From the NCBI GenBank assembly GCA_964020085.1, contig OZ026602.1, forward strand, positions 25,993,601-26,057,600: a stretch of DNA of 64,000 nucleotides, in the 5' to 3' direction. The stretch is from Micromussa lordhowensis (lineage: Eukaryota; Cnidaria; Anthozoa; Scleractinia; Lobophylliidae). Below, piece after piece: positions 43,367 through 55,229 of the stretch. How positions within the stretch are numbered: position 1 is the first letter of the stretch; the number at the start of each line of letters is the position of its first letter. The translations under genes were made by a program, and so were the position numbers. Under the pieces are notes generated by a model. The model worked only from the letters and a program-made list of their open reading frames with translations. It searched no databases and had not been told where the DNA came from.

Positions 43367-45313
43367 TTAGTCCCAAGGTTTCACTCCTTGGTCATAAATC
43401 GTCGTTTTGACGAGAACTTTCGTCATTCTTTCCACTTGGCCAGCTAAGTCGCCCTTGGTACTCATCACCCATCCGTAAATTGGCGCTGGATCCTGTTCCA
43501 CTTCATAGCTGACATCACGTTCAAGCACCCCTCGTTTGATTAGGTCCTCAACTGCCCGTTCAGCGGCTGTTGTGACTACACTCATGTCTTGTGGGAATGC
43601 CACTTGTCCAATGGTGAAAGGTCCCATGTAATAGATGGAAGCTAAAGGATCTTCAGTACCTGGAACCAAGGAGAAATTGTTGATGTCAATCAGGGCACCA
43701 GATGGACGGAAATAACTGACCCCATCCCTCGTCACAACGTTTGGATGATCTTCATGATTTTGGGACTCTTTGGCATTCCGAAAAGGGACCAAAATCTCTT
43801 TGATGAGCTTCGCTTTTCTTAAAGATGTTGTCAGCGGGCAGGAATCTTTCTCAAACGCAGCCTTCTGGCCAGTGGCATCGATCATGACGTCATGATGGGC
43901 TTTAAAAGTGGTATCTCCGTCCGGTTTCCATGACAATTTGATTCCACTTCTACCTTTTGCTTCTTCAACTTCATACTTTTTTCCAATCTTCTTAACTTCA
44001 AGGTAGCCGTCTTTCATAAGAGCCAGGATCTTTTCAGCATTTTGAACTGGGAAGGGACCAGTGAGCAGATGCAGTTCAGTCTTGATTTCTTCAAACCGGA
44101 TGCGATCTTCCGCTGAAAAGTAGCTAAAGGCCTCGTCGAATACTGCGTACGACTGATAAAAGACATTCTGTAGAAGTACAGGAACGCCAGTTTTCAAGCT
44201 CTCTTTCGCCTCTTCAAGCTCCCGGCATAATCTTTCCACCGGATCAGTTGTTTGCAGTAGCTTTCTCATTTCAGAAACCGCTTGTTCTAAGGTCACCGTT
44301 TCCCAGCAGTCTGGAAGATACGCACGAAGCCGAGGAACTTCATCATAGACCTCTCTCTTTAAGAGATACCAGAAGTCATCCAGTGGCAGAAATCCATCAT
44401 TCGCTTCAATAATAGGAATGAAAGATGCAGGTGTTAGGTATTTGTGTGCGAAAATCTTGTTAACAACTACGCCCATTACTTGAGGGAGCATTCCCTTGCG
44501 TCCGTACATTGTCATCTTGAATCCTTCTGCTCCCTTGAAGGGTACGAACTTCAAGCTGCTCTTGCCGTTTTGATGCATCGACTGAAAAGAACCATTCTTC
44601 TTACTTAGAGTTAGAGCAGTGTCTATTGCCGATAACGAACAGCCAAGTATCCCCACGTTGCCTCCAAGCTCGGTTCTGTCCTGGATGTCTCGTGCTGGAA
44701 AAGGTGAAGGAAGTCAGTGTGGAAAATCCGGGAACCTGTTGTAGGTCCAGTGTCCTGTCGCAACAAACAAGCTTCTAGCAAAGGCTTTGCTCTTCTTATC
44801 AAGATCAAGTTCATACCCATTCGCACCAAAAACGTTTCTGGGTAGAATGGAAGTTACCTTGGTCAGGCGCCGAACATCCACTGTGAAACCCTTCTCTCTG
44901 AGCGCCATCACAAAATGATTGAAGCGGTTGCTTAAATAGAGGCCAACCACAAATCTAGGAAATGGTTTATTCAGCCAGGTTGGGATCTCGCTTTCTTCAA
45001 TTCCCAAACTCACTCTGTACTCTGAAGGGAGGGAGCGCAGCCAAAGTAGAAAGTCCGATTTTTCAGGGAATGGTATGTAGGTGGCCGTAATCTGGGTGCA
45101 CCCGCCAGCAATATTTACGATATGATCAGGAATGGTCATGTGTCTCGAGTACGGCATTCTTGGTCCTAGGTCTTGAGTAGACTCCACTACTAGAATACGG
45201 AATGCCCCCTTTCCCTTGGGTTTCAATTGCAAAGAAATTTGGCCAAGTACAGAGGTACCATAGGCGCCAGCTCCCACTATTGCGATATCGTACACTGGAC
45301 CAGTACCGTTCAT
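43367..45313 (-). CDS. FAD/NAD(P)-binding oxidoreductase, single long exon with one in-frame TGA
   Basis: ATG at 45313: MNGTGPVYDIAIVGAGAYGT, the dinucleotide-binding GxGxxG fold, followed by ILVVESTQDLGPRMPYSR and HIVNIAGGCTQ, as in the FAD_NAD_binding_9-type (Pfam PF13454) oxidoreductases common in bacteria and fungi. A second Rossmann-like motif (GILGCSLSAIDTALTL) and DATGQKA lie in the middle, and a C-terminal part ends GVKPWD at TAA (43367-43369). The total is 649 codons including one in-frame TGA at 44714-44716 (after FPDFPH). The same frame resumes with PSPFPARDIQDRTELGGNVG, so it is a point stop, not a frameshift. CTGACTTCCTTCACCTTTTCCAG there resembles a splice acceptor but no donor fits. 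A good acceptor (CGATCTTTACAG) 22 bp before the ATG suggests a 5' UTR intron. Substrate unknown. Confidence 0.8.
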
Positions 45314-45339
45314 CTTTGATCGTAGTTTTGATGTCTGTA

Positions 45340-47100
45340 AAGATCGACAGCAAAGTGAACACGAATTAAAAAAATATTTATATATATAAATTTTTTTTCA
45401 GAGTAAACGTCGGTTTAAGGGTAAAGAACTACTTATAGTCATTCATAACAATTTGCATCAGTAGTAGTGAGAGGGTTTATCCTCTATATTGGATTTAATC
45501 CTAAGGTAATTTATCTCGAGTTACAGTTAGATCACCCCAGGCCTCAGAAAGCCAAAAAACATGTAGAAATAGCCCAACCGTACGAACGTGACGTACGAAC
45601 GAACTATTGAGATTAACAACTACCGCAAATTTTTCAACACACAATTGAACTAACAGTTAGCTGCCATTAACACTTTCCCTGATCAACAAATTAAGCATAA
45701 GTCTTAACACCCATTTAATTTGACTATTTTTTTAAACCTTTGTGGACCAAATGATCGCTAAAAAAGGGCGTTTTCAACTGTTGAATGTTTTTTCGATGCC
45801 ATGACGCTAAATAAGCCGTAGCTTTGCTGAAAAGCTATTTTTTGGCCAAACAGATAGATTTCTTTAAGATGGACGTGAGAATTTGAAATTGATGATCGTA
45901 TATACATATTTTTTAAGCAAACTCAATTTCTTCCTCTCGCAGTCATGACAAAAACTAGAAACGAAATAATATATTATTTGCGTTCAGTCCGGACATCCAG
46001 TTTCAACGCATATCACATTCACTGTATCCGCACTTCATCTCAGTGATTTGAAAAACATCATCCTTTTCATTTCCATTTTAAAGCATAGGAACAGTGTAAT
46101 GGTAGTCAATAAAATCCATATGACGGTAAAATTTAAAGCATTCTTTTGCTAAGAGTATATTAAAAAACCACAAGCTTTCGGTTGTCTTAACAGCAGCCTT
46201 CAACAGGCGCGAAATGCTAAAAAAGGTGCGAAACGTATAAAATATAGAGTGATAGGATACAACAGAATAAAATACAGTAGAGTAAAATGTAATAACATAT
46301 CTCGACATGGTACTGGTAGAGAAATTCTCAAACTCATTAATAATTCATCAATTAATAATTCATACTCCGCTGCGCGTCGTATTTTCAACTCTCTTCTCGG
46401 TGTTTGGATATTCCGATGAAACACTGCCTCTCGTGTTTGATATATTACTTCCTTATCTGCGCGCGCCCATGTGTTATTCGCTGTGTTTCTCTATGGTTAT
46501 GGCATAACCAGCTTCACTATCCAGCGCTTAATTTACGGCTTGTAGCTTTATACAAAAGCTATGTTCCTTTCGTTGCGACTCTGGCTCTACAAGAATGGAA
46601 ACGAATGGAGAAGTTGATTTATCCTGAAACTTCATTGCTACGAGGATATAAACTTTACGGGTTGATCAGAAAAATTGCCAAGAAATTTAATTAAACATAC
46701 TTGACCTTCCTACCTTAATTGGATGTAAAATTCTTGTCCAAAATGTTCTTGTCCTCCGTCAACAGGAAAACAACAGGAGTGAATATCAAAGATGACTGCC
46801 TCTTAAAAATTCCGGAGCTGAAAAAAATCTCGTTTGTTAAAAGCAGTTACTATGTACATTATGCCGTCCTTAACTAATTGAATAACGCGAGGAAAACCGT
46901 ACAATTGTATCTCAACGCTGTCCAGTCAGCAAGTCTCGCCTCTTGTTATGACATTGACGGCTAGAAAGTTGATCTTCATCCTTTTATAGTAGTTCGCGTT
47001 TTGTTAGTTCGTGCCAATGCGGAAGAGAGACAGATGAAAGCCAAAATGAATGAATTCTACAAGGAGGGAATCAGAATGTGGCGCCTTCATGATCACTCTC
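45340..47100. other. No gene recognised
   Basis: AT-rich spacer. On the minus strand 46200-46140 the text TGTTGAAGGCTGCTGTTAAG, ACAACCGAAAGC has a stem-loop followed by GAAAG, resembling a decayed PLE tail, but no coding part is found. Short frames (46078-46694) show no domain. Confidence 0.4.
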
Positions 47101-47109
47101 CCAGTCTGA

Positions 47110-48180
47110 TGCACTGAAAAGGGAGACGGTTTTTTTCCATCGGTTTTTCGGTTTTTCGGTTTTTGCACCCAAAATGTCCGGTTTTTCGGATTGCTTTAAG
47201 TGGCGGTTTTCGGTTTATTCCCTGTTCAGCATTCGGTCTTTGGATTTTGGTGATAAGGAAATGGGCTTTTGGGTTTTGTTTGACTACTTACGTTACTAGT
47301 TCCACTTCTTAATAATTGAAACCCGATAATTTATTCCCACTGATCTCAGACATTCAAATATCCGATATTCAAGTTCGGGACTGTTCCTGCCATAGAAACT
47401 ATTTTTTCCTTATATTATTCTTATAGTTTTAATGTTATAGTAACTAGCTTTTTCTTAATTACTATTTTTAATATTATGTGCCTTGTAAATAGCTTATGTT
47501 TATGCACATATATATATATAAATAATTCTGGGAAGCGCCTCGCATGGAAACTCTCGTGCCGTTCGGGCTTTCCCTTTCTTTTCATTCTTTTTTCGTTTTT
47601 GTCTTTTACTACATTAGATACCTCGGACAAGAGGCAATGATCAAAATATCTCATCGTCCGTTACCTCGAGGTAGAAGGGAATGTTAGGTTGCATGCGACT
47701 CCAATGAGGCATTTGTAACATTTCATTGCCGTTCATTGGAAAAATCTAATAATCGATGAGTTAATAGAAAGCTAAAGGGGTCGGACCTGCAATGATTTTT
47801 AAAAATAAAAATGTCTGAAGACTCTTAATGCCTCAAAAAAAAAAGAAAGAAGTATGCGTCTTTCGCTGCCGTATCAAGCTTGGCACATACGCCCCGTCTA
47901 CACCACCGCGGAGAAATTTGAAAACGCAGCTTTGTATCTGCGGTTAGGCATACCGTCCGCACTAATCCGCCACCAAAATGGAACTTTGTGAAAACGCTCT
48001 TCATCGCTCTGATCGTTGTGTTTTCAAATTTCACCCGCATAATGTTGACAAGGCCTTAAAATTTGTGAATTTCCACGTTAAATCATTTTGGGTGGCGGTT
48101 TTTGGATCTGAGGATTTTTATGGTGGTTTTTCGGTTTTCAAAGAAATTTTGAGCGGTTTTCCGGTTTCTAGTAGACATTC
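47110..48180. repeat. Region bounded by CGGTTTTTCGGTTTTT repeats, with a hairpin
   Basis: CGGTTTTTCGGTTTTTCGG-type words crowd 47120-47225 and return at 48090-48165 in the same orientation. Between them, GAAATTTGAAAACGCAG (about 47920) and its near reverse TTTTCAAATTTC (48020) form a foldback of about 120 bp. The nature is unknown; a decayed element with direct terminal repeats is possible. Confidence 0.45.
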
Positions 48181-49106
48181 ATTGAATACTGAACAAGTCA
48201 TTACACATGGAAATTTTACTGTTATTGCTGAAGGAAGCTTGAGACAAAGAAAGGAAAAGACTTCCTTTCAGGCAGACAGCAAGTAAGTAGAGTAGCTCGA
48301 GAAAAATCGATGCCATTTATTTCATTGATTTCATCAGCACTCAATCTTCTCATGTCTTCAGATAGTTGAGTTCTGGCAATAGCCCTGATACCTTCTAACC
48401 CTTCATCTCCAAGATAGGTGAGTTTTCATTTCACGATCAGTTTTCACGTCTGCCTGCTCAATATTGGAAGACAACGAATCATTTGGTATAAAAAAAGTAT
48501 AAAAAAAAGTTTTGTACTCAGAGCGCAATTCAGAATCTTATTAAGTGGGATATAAAGATATAAAGATATAAAGTGGGATATTTCGTTGGGTTCCACCGAA
48601 CTTCGTCAGTCACAATAAAAATGTGAATGTTAAGAGGGGTTATGTGATGTTCTTTACGGTATTGAGGGGGCTAAATGCTCTTGTTGGCGTTCCGAAGTCC
48701 CCTTGATGTATGGCGCTTAAGCCGGTATATTCTCTTCTGGTTTACAGATTCTTCAGAGTCTCTCGAACCAGATCCAGTGTCTGGTATTGTTAGCATCCAA
48801 TCAAGATAGTTGTTGGCATCCCAAGGCTTGCAAAACGTGTTTAATTTCCATTACTTTGTGTTATGTTCTTCACACCAAAGTCTGAGCTCACTGTAGCAGC
48901 TCTTTTATGATGTATATGATGGTTAGAATGGAAACAGTTCAGGCATAGTGAGAACCGAACGAAATATCTCACATTTAAATAAGATTTTAAAATTAATTAC
49001 GCTCTAACGGAAAATTATTATTTTTTTATACTTTAATCATAATTCCGTAGCAGGAACGCAACACTTTTTTTTTCCTTTTATGTAAGTATTTAACACCGTT
49101 GCACTA
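48181..49106. other. Spacer with exon-like motif, no gene recognised
   Basis: Bases 48245-48340 belong to a diverged ~90-bp motif also found at 3160, 50815, 51085, 52750, 54480 and 63590. At 48416 AAGATAG|GTGAGTTTTCATT resembles the splice-donor-like phrases at 3339 and 63764. A short triplication of TATAAAGATA lies at about 48550-48580. Confidence 0.4.
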
Positions 49107-49345
49107 ATAGACCATTTTACAGTTGTTGGCAAAGTGACCTGGCCTCTGACTGGCAGCGAGGCTGGAGTTGACCTTGTTTTGATACAGACCTCTCTGCTTT
49201 TATCGTGCAAATCAAGTTGTTCTCATGCTAACTAGTTTACATTTACATGAGAAAAGCTTGAAGGTCTGTATCAAAGCAAGGTCACCTCCAGCCTCGCTTG
49301 CATTCATGGCCAGGTAACTAAGCACACAACTGTAAAATGGCCTAT
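49107..49345. mobile_element. Foldback MITE
   Basis: AATAGACCATTTTACAGTTGT at the left is matched by ACAACTGTAAAATGGCCTATT at the right. Inner arms (GCGAGGCTGGAGTTGACCTT / AAGGTCACCTCCAGCCTCGC) extend the hairpin to about 85 bp per arm. Confidence 0.8.
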
Positions 49346-49369
49346 TGGAGAAACTGTAAATAACTAAAC

Positions 49370-49566
49370 ATTTCAAATAGAACATAAACTGTTAAGAATC
49401 CCAACTGGTAGGAGGCTCACCAGTTGGCTATTTACACAGAGCTGTCGACGAATTCAACTCGGGACTACCAAGAACAAATCCAGATGGCGTTAAGGTGGTA
49501 AAATTGAAACAGGGACCTCCAGATTTCAAATCCAGCGCCCTAAACCACTCGGCCACACCACCTCCC
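49370..49566 (-). mobile_element. tRNA-derived SINE (Ser-like head)
   Basis: The reverse strand begins GGTGGTGTGGCCGAGTGGTT (A box) with an anticodon-arm-like TTTGAAA loop flanked by CTGGA/TCTGG, and a weak B box (TGTTTCAATTT). An unrelated body ends AGTTGGGATTCTTAACAGTT. The frame encoding VAEWFRALDLKSGG is the usual by-product of this tRNA-like head. Confidence 0.7.
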
Positions 49567-50466
49567 TTATATCTCGCGTTTTGTTTCTCTGTCAATACCT
49601 GGGGTGCTTGCCATTTAGCAAAAAAAATCCGGAAATTTCGGTTGAAAGTCAAATGAAACAGTAATTTTGCGGACGATCCGATCGGAAATTGTAGACTACC
49701 TCCAGAGATAGTCCTCTTTTTCCGTTCAGAATGGAACGGCGGAAATGTCCTTACCATTTGCAAAATACTCCAGTTTGTAGTCTCTCATCACTGCTAAAAC
49801 AATCACACGGGAAATCGAATTGCAAATGGTGAGCTCCATCTCATTCGGTTGGTTTGCTGGTTTTGGAAAAACCCTAACCATAACTCAACGGTATCCCAAC
49901 CGGTTTATTCTGACAAATGGGAAGCATTCTTGGTGAAAGCTTAAAAACCATCGCGGAAGTTGATAAGCATATTTTCCAAATGTTGAGATCGTTTCTCCGT
50001 TTTTTTCAGCTAGTTGCTGGCAGTTGTATTTTTATCATTTCGTCAAAGGTTTTCATACCACAGGAAATTCCACTCGCTGTACGATAAACAAGAACATTTT
50101 TAACCCAGTGGTAATTGAAAGTAGGGTTTCGAATTGGCGTTAAAAGCTGTTTCATTCGAACCTGGATAACTTTATGCAGCCCACAGATTATTACTAACTG
50201 TCGGATGATAAGCAATTGTTGCTTGATTAAATGCCTTTAAAGTCGCTGAACGGTCACTTTTCGATATATCTCATGCAGAGCGTCGGATGCTTTTAAAGTA
50301 CCAGCTAGAACACCAACAGTCAATAACGTTCGTTTAAACGTCTCTTGATGGAAAGCAGCAAAACCGTGATATATCTCTACGCTTGGTAACTGATTCAATG
50401 AATGTTCAAACGAAAATACCTTGGAACACGCCCACCCGGGGTGTTCTGATGCAATACAGTTAATAA

Positions 50467-50767
50467 GGGAGACGCGGTGGCCTCATGGTTAGTGCGCTCG
50501 ACTCTGGAGCGAGCGCTCCGGGTTCAAGCCATGGCCTGGGACATTGTGTTGTGTTCTTAGGCAAGACACTTTACTGTCACGGTGCCTCTCTCCACCCAAG
50601 TGTATAAATGGGTACCGGCGAATTTAATGCTGGGGGTAACCCTGCGATGGACTGGCATCCCATCCAGGGGGGAGTAGAAATATTCCTAGTCGCTTCATGC
50701 CACGGAAACCGGGATAAGCTCCGGCCTGATGAGCCACTTGGCTCGTATGCAGACTTTACCTTTACCT
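50467..50767 (+). mobile_element. tRNA-derived SINE with 12-bp target duplication
   Basis: Exact duplication TACAGTTAATAA at 50455-50466 and 50768-50779. The head GGTGGCCTCATGGTTAGTGC (A box) and GGGTTCAAGCC (B box) form an RNA polymerase III type promoter, followed by a body ending CAGACTTTACCTTTACCT. The corresponding places in units 2 (about 52706) and 3 (about 54444) are empty, which proves insertion after the array began to form. Confidence 0.92.
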
Positions 50768-52265
50768 TACAGTTAATAACATGCATGAGAACTTTGCTAA
50801 TAAAAAAAGACTTTTTAAAAAAAGACTTCCTTTTCTGTGTGAAGCGACAAGTGACTACAGGAGGAAGGGCAGATTACAAAATCGACGGTATTAAATTATT
50901 TCCTGGATTGCATCAGCAATCAGATGGTTTTCGTATGTGTGATGTCAGACTGTAGGTCCTAATGAGTTCTTTGTTGGTATCTCGCGGTTTGTTTCTAGTT
51001 CTGTGTTGAGATTGGGAGGAAAGGTCAGTGAAAGCCAAAATTCTTCGCGGCATGGTTATTTTGCTCTCAATGCATGCTGGCAGCTTAGAACTAAGGCATC
51101 CTTTTCAGCAAAGAAGGAGGTGGACCACAAACAAGAAAGTCGACGGCCTTTCTTTGTTTCATTGCTTTTATCAGCACTTGAATGATCTTCTTCACCTTAC
51201 CGAGACGAATTTTTCTTGTCTGTTGATGAAAATTTCAGCCCTGTCGAACGCGATGAAATTCGAGAAACAAACCCAAAATGGTGCCATATAAAGATGTATC
51301 GTTCGCGACTACCGTAGCTTTGTCAACTCTTGTAACTAAAGCATATTGACATACTTATGAAGTGGAATAGATCATTGATACAAGGCGCGCAACACGTATG
51401 AAGCTGTGTTGCGAAAGCAAAGCTATTTTGTCAAAAACGTTTGGTCTTGGTTACACGGACTGGAGTGTTCACATGGGGAAATTTTCATCCCGGTTAACCA
51501 GGCTAGCCTGCCTTCTCGTATGAACACATAAAATTTTAACAAAGGAAATAGGAGAGAGGCACGATCTTGGTAAATGGGCTCATGTAAAAGGGGCCCTAAA
51601 TCGAAATCAGTTTCTGCTCGAGTAGGAACTAAAACTCAAATTTACTATTCTGCTACATATGGAACAGCAGCGAACAAATGAAACATCTTGTTTCCTCTAA
51701 CAACATATCAGCAATGTCTTACAACAGCAAAACAATTTACAGAAAATATATCATTCACCTGTTAGAATTCTTTTTCTCCTCGTTTTGTCGCTGCCCTGCC
51801 ATGTCTTTTAACACGTCGTCTCGTATTTCACAGTGCTTACTTCATGCGGACTGAGGTAAAACCTTATTTAAAGGTTAGGAAAAAAGGGTTTCCGCACGTG
51901 GAATAAGTATAAAGTCCACTGAAGTGATTTTTTGACAAAGAAATTAGGTAAAAACAGCTGCACTAAGGTACAAGGTTCAATCTAATGTGAATATCGAACA
52001 ATGGTAATTATACACGGACTGCTCAAGTGAAATTTAAAAAGTACAAAGTTCGATTTGGATAAAAATGCATGAAAGCAAGAAAACGCCGACTACATTGTTA
52101 AGGTAAAGTATGACCATTGGCTTTGTTTGAAGGTTTTAAAATGCAGGGCCTTGGCTTGTAACAGGGAAACCGAGGCACTTGCGTCAGCAGTCAGTTTATT
52201 TATTTTTTCTAAGAATATACTAAAAAGCATATTTTCCAAATTTTGGGATCGTTTCTTCGTTTTTT

Positions 52266-52622
52266 TCAGCTACTTGCTGGCAGTTGTATTCTTATCATTT
52301 TGTCAAAGGTTTTCATGCCACCGAAAATTGCACTCGCTGTACGATAAACAAGAACATTTTTAACCCAGTGGTAATTGAAAGTAGGTTTTCGAATTGACGA
52401 TAATAACTGTTTCATTCGAACCTGGATAACTTTATGCAGTGCACAGAATATTACTAACTGTCGGATGATAAGCAATGCTTGCTTGATTAAAAGCATTTGA
52501 AGTTGCTGAACGGTCACTTTTCGATATATCTTATGCAGAGCGTCGGATGCTTTTAAAATACCAGCTAGAACACCAACAATCAATAACGTTCGTTTAAACG
52601 TGCCTTGATTGGAAAGCAGCAA
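52266..52622 (-). CDS. Uncharacterised open frame repeated in all three array units
   Basis: 118 codons on the minus strand, rich in hydrophobic and basic residues (LLIVGVLAGILKASDALHKI; RQLVIFCALHKVIQVRMKQL; TFNYHWVKNVLVYRTASAIF). Shorter versions survive at 50006-50215 and 53999-54250 with a few amino-acid changes. There is no recognised domain and no flanking splice signal was checked firmly. It could be an exon of a duplicated gene or simply open by chance. Low confidence as a gene. Confidence 0.2.
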   Translation of the reverse strand: MLLSNQGTFKRTLLIVGVLAGILKASDALHKIYRKVTVQQLQMLLIKQALLIIRQLVIFCALHKVIQVRMKQLLSSIRKPTFNYHWVKNVLVYRTASAIFGGMKTFDKMIRIQLPASS

Positions 52623-55100
52623 AACCGTGATATATCTCTACGCTTGGTAACTGATTCAATGAATGTTCAAACGAAAAGACCTTGGAACACGCCCACCTTT
52701 TCTGATGCAATACAATTAACAACATGCCTGAGAACTTTGCTAATAAGAAAAAGACTTCCTTTTCTGTGTGAAGTCAGAAGTGACTACAGGAGGAAGGGCA
52801 GATTACAAAATCGACGGCCTTAAATTATTTCATTGGTTGCATCAGCAATCAGATGGCTTTCGTATGTGTGATGTCAGACTGTAGGTCCTAATGAGTTCTT
52901 TGTTGGTATCTCGCGGTTTGTTTCTAGTTCTGTGTTGAGATTGGGAAGAAAGGCCAGTGAAAGCCAAAATTCTTCGCGGCATGGTTGTTTTGCTCTAAGT
53001 GCATGCTAGCAGCTTAGAAGAAAACCTAAGGCATCCTTTTCAACGAAGTGGAATTGATCATTGATACAAGGCGAGGTGATACAAGGCGCACAAGACGCTG
53101 TGTTGCGAAAGCAAAGCTATTTTGGCAAAAACGTTTGGTCTTGGTTACATGGACTGGAGTGTTCACATGGGGAAATTTTCATCCCAGTTAACCAGGCTAG
53201 ACTGTCTTTTAGTATGAACACATAAACTTTTTAACAAAGGAAATAGGAGAGAGGCGCGATCTTGATAAATAGGCTCATGTAAAGAGGCCCTAAATCGAAA
53301 TCAGCTTCTGGTCGAGTAGGAACTAAAACTCAAATTTACTATTCTGCTATATAAGGAACAGCAGCGAACAAATGAAACATCTTGTTTCCTCTAACAACAT
53401 ATCAACACGAACAAATGAAACATCTTGTTTCCTCTAACAACATATCAACAATGTCTCACAACAGCAAAACAATTTACAGAAAATATATCATTCACCTGTT
53501 AGAATTCTTTTTCTCCTCGTTTTGTCGCTGCCCTGCCCTGTCTTTTAACACGTCGTCTCGTATTTCACAATGCTTACTTGATGCGAACTTCGGTAAAACC
53601 TTATTTAAGGATGAAAAAGGGTTTCCGCACGTGGAATAAGTATAAAGTCCACTGAAGTGATTTTTTGACAAAGAAATTAGGTAAAAACAGCTGCACTAAG
53701 GTACAAGGTTCAATCTAATGTGAATATCTAACAATGGTAATTATACACGGACTGCTCAAGTGAAATTTAAAAAGTACAAAGTTCGATTTGGATAAAAATG
53801 CATGAAAGCAAGAAAACGCCGACTACATTGTTAAGGTAAAGTATGACCATTGGCTTTGTTTGAAGGTTTTAAAATGCAGGGCCTTGGCTTGTATCAGGGA
53901 AACCGAGGCACTTGCGTCAGCAGTCAGTTTATTTATTTTTTCTAAGAATATACTAAAAAGCATATTTTCCAAATTTAGGGATCGTTTCTCCGTTTTTTTC
54001 AGCTAGTTGCTGGCAGTTGTATTTTTATCATTTTGTCAAAGGTTTTCATGCCAGCGAAAATTGCACTCGCTGTACGATAAACAAGAACATTTTTAACCAA
54101 GTGGTAATTGAAAGTAGGTTTTCGAATTGGCGTTAATAACTGTTTCATTCGAACCTGGATAACTTTATGTAGCGCACAGAATATTACTAACTGTCGGATG
54201 ATAAGCAATGCTTGCTTGATTAAAAGCATTTGAATTTGCTGAACGGTCACTTTTCAATATTTCTTACGCAGAGCGTCGGATGCTTTTAAAATACCAGCTA
54301 GAACACCAAGAATCAATAACGTTCGTTTAAACGTCCCTTGAATGGAAAGCAGCAAAACCGTGATATATATCTACCCTTAGTAACTGATTCAATGCATGGT
54401 CAAACGAAAAGACCTTGGAACACGCCCACCTTTTCTGATGCAATACAATTAACAACATGCCTGAGAACTTTGCTAATAAGAAAAAGACTTCCTTTTCTGT
54501 GTGAAGTCAGAAGTGACTACAGGGGGAAGGGCAGATTACGAAATCGACCGCCTTAAATTATTTCATTGATTACATCAGCAATCAGATGGTTTTCGTATGT
54601 GTGATGTCAGACTGTAGGTCCTAATGAGTTCTTTGTTGGTAGCTCGCGGTTTGTTTCTAGTTCTGTGTTGAGATTGGGAGGAAAGGCCAGTGAAAGCCAA
54701 AATTCTTCGCGGCATGGTTGTTTTGCTCTCAGTGCATCCTAGCAGCTTAGAAGAAAACCTAAGGCATCCTTTTCAACGAAGTGGAATTGATCATTGATAC
54801 AAGGCGAGGTGATACAAGGCGCACAAGACGCTGTGTTGCGAAAGCAAAGCTATTTTGTCAAAAACGTTTGGTCTTGGTTACACGGACTGGAGTGTTCACA
54901 TGGGGAAATTTTCATCCCAGTTAACCAGGCTAGCCTGCCTTCTCGTATGAACACATAAAATTTTTAACAAAGGAAATAAGAGAGATGCACAATCTTCAGG
55001 GTAACTGGGCTCATGTAAAGAGGCCCTAAATCGAAATCAGCTTTAGTTCGAGTAGGAACTAAAACTCAAATTTACTATTCTGCTATATATGGAACAGCAG

Positions 55101-55229
55101 CGAACAAATGAAACATCTTGTTTCCTCTAACAACATATCAACACGAACAAATGAAACATCTTGTTTCCTCTAACAACATATCAACACGAACAAATGAAAC
55201 ATCTTGTTTCCTCTAACAACATATCAACA
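55101..55229. repeat. 43-bp sub-repeat, three copies
   Basis: CGAACAAATGAAACATCTTG plus TTTCCTCTAACAACATATCAA starts at 55101, 55144 and 55187. The same phrase is present twice from about 53365 and once at about 51672. Confidence 0.95.

Noticed and set aside
44690..44740. Hidden intron removing the TGA in the flavoprotein gene
   Set aside because: A plausible acceptor (CCTTTTCCAG) exists, but no donor lies at a usable distance and the frame is continuous on both sides.
49480..49566. Possible functional tRNA-Ser gene (minus strand)
   Set aside because: The A box and anticodon-like arm are good, but the T arm is degenerate, the variable arm is too short for tRNA-Ser, and SINE body sequence follows directly.
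49428..49763. Open frame with VAEWFRALDLKSGG text
   Set aside because: It is the translation of a tRNA-like SINE head on the minus strand, not a gene.
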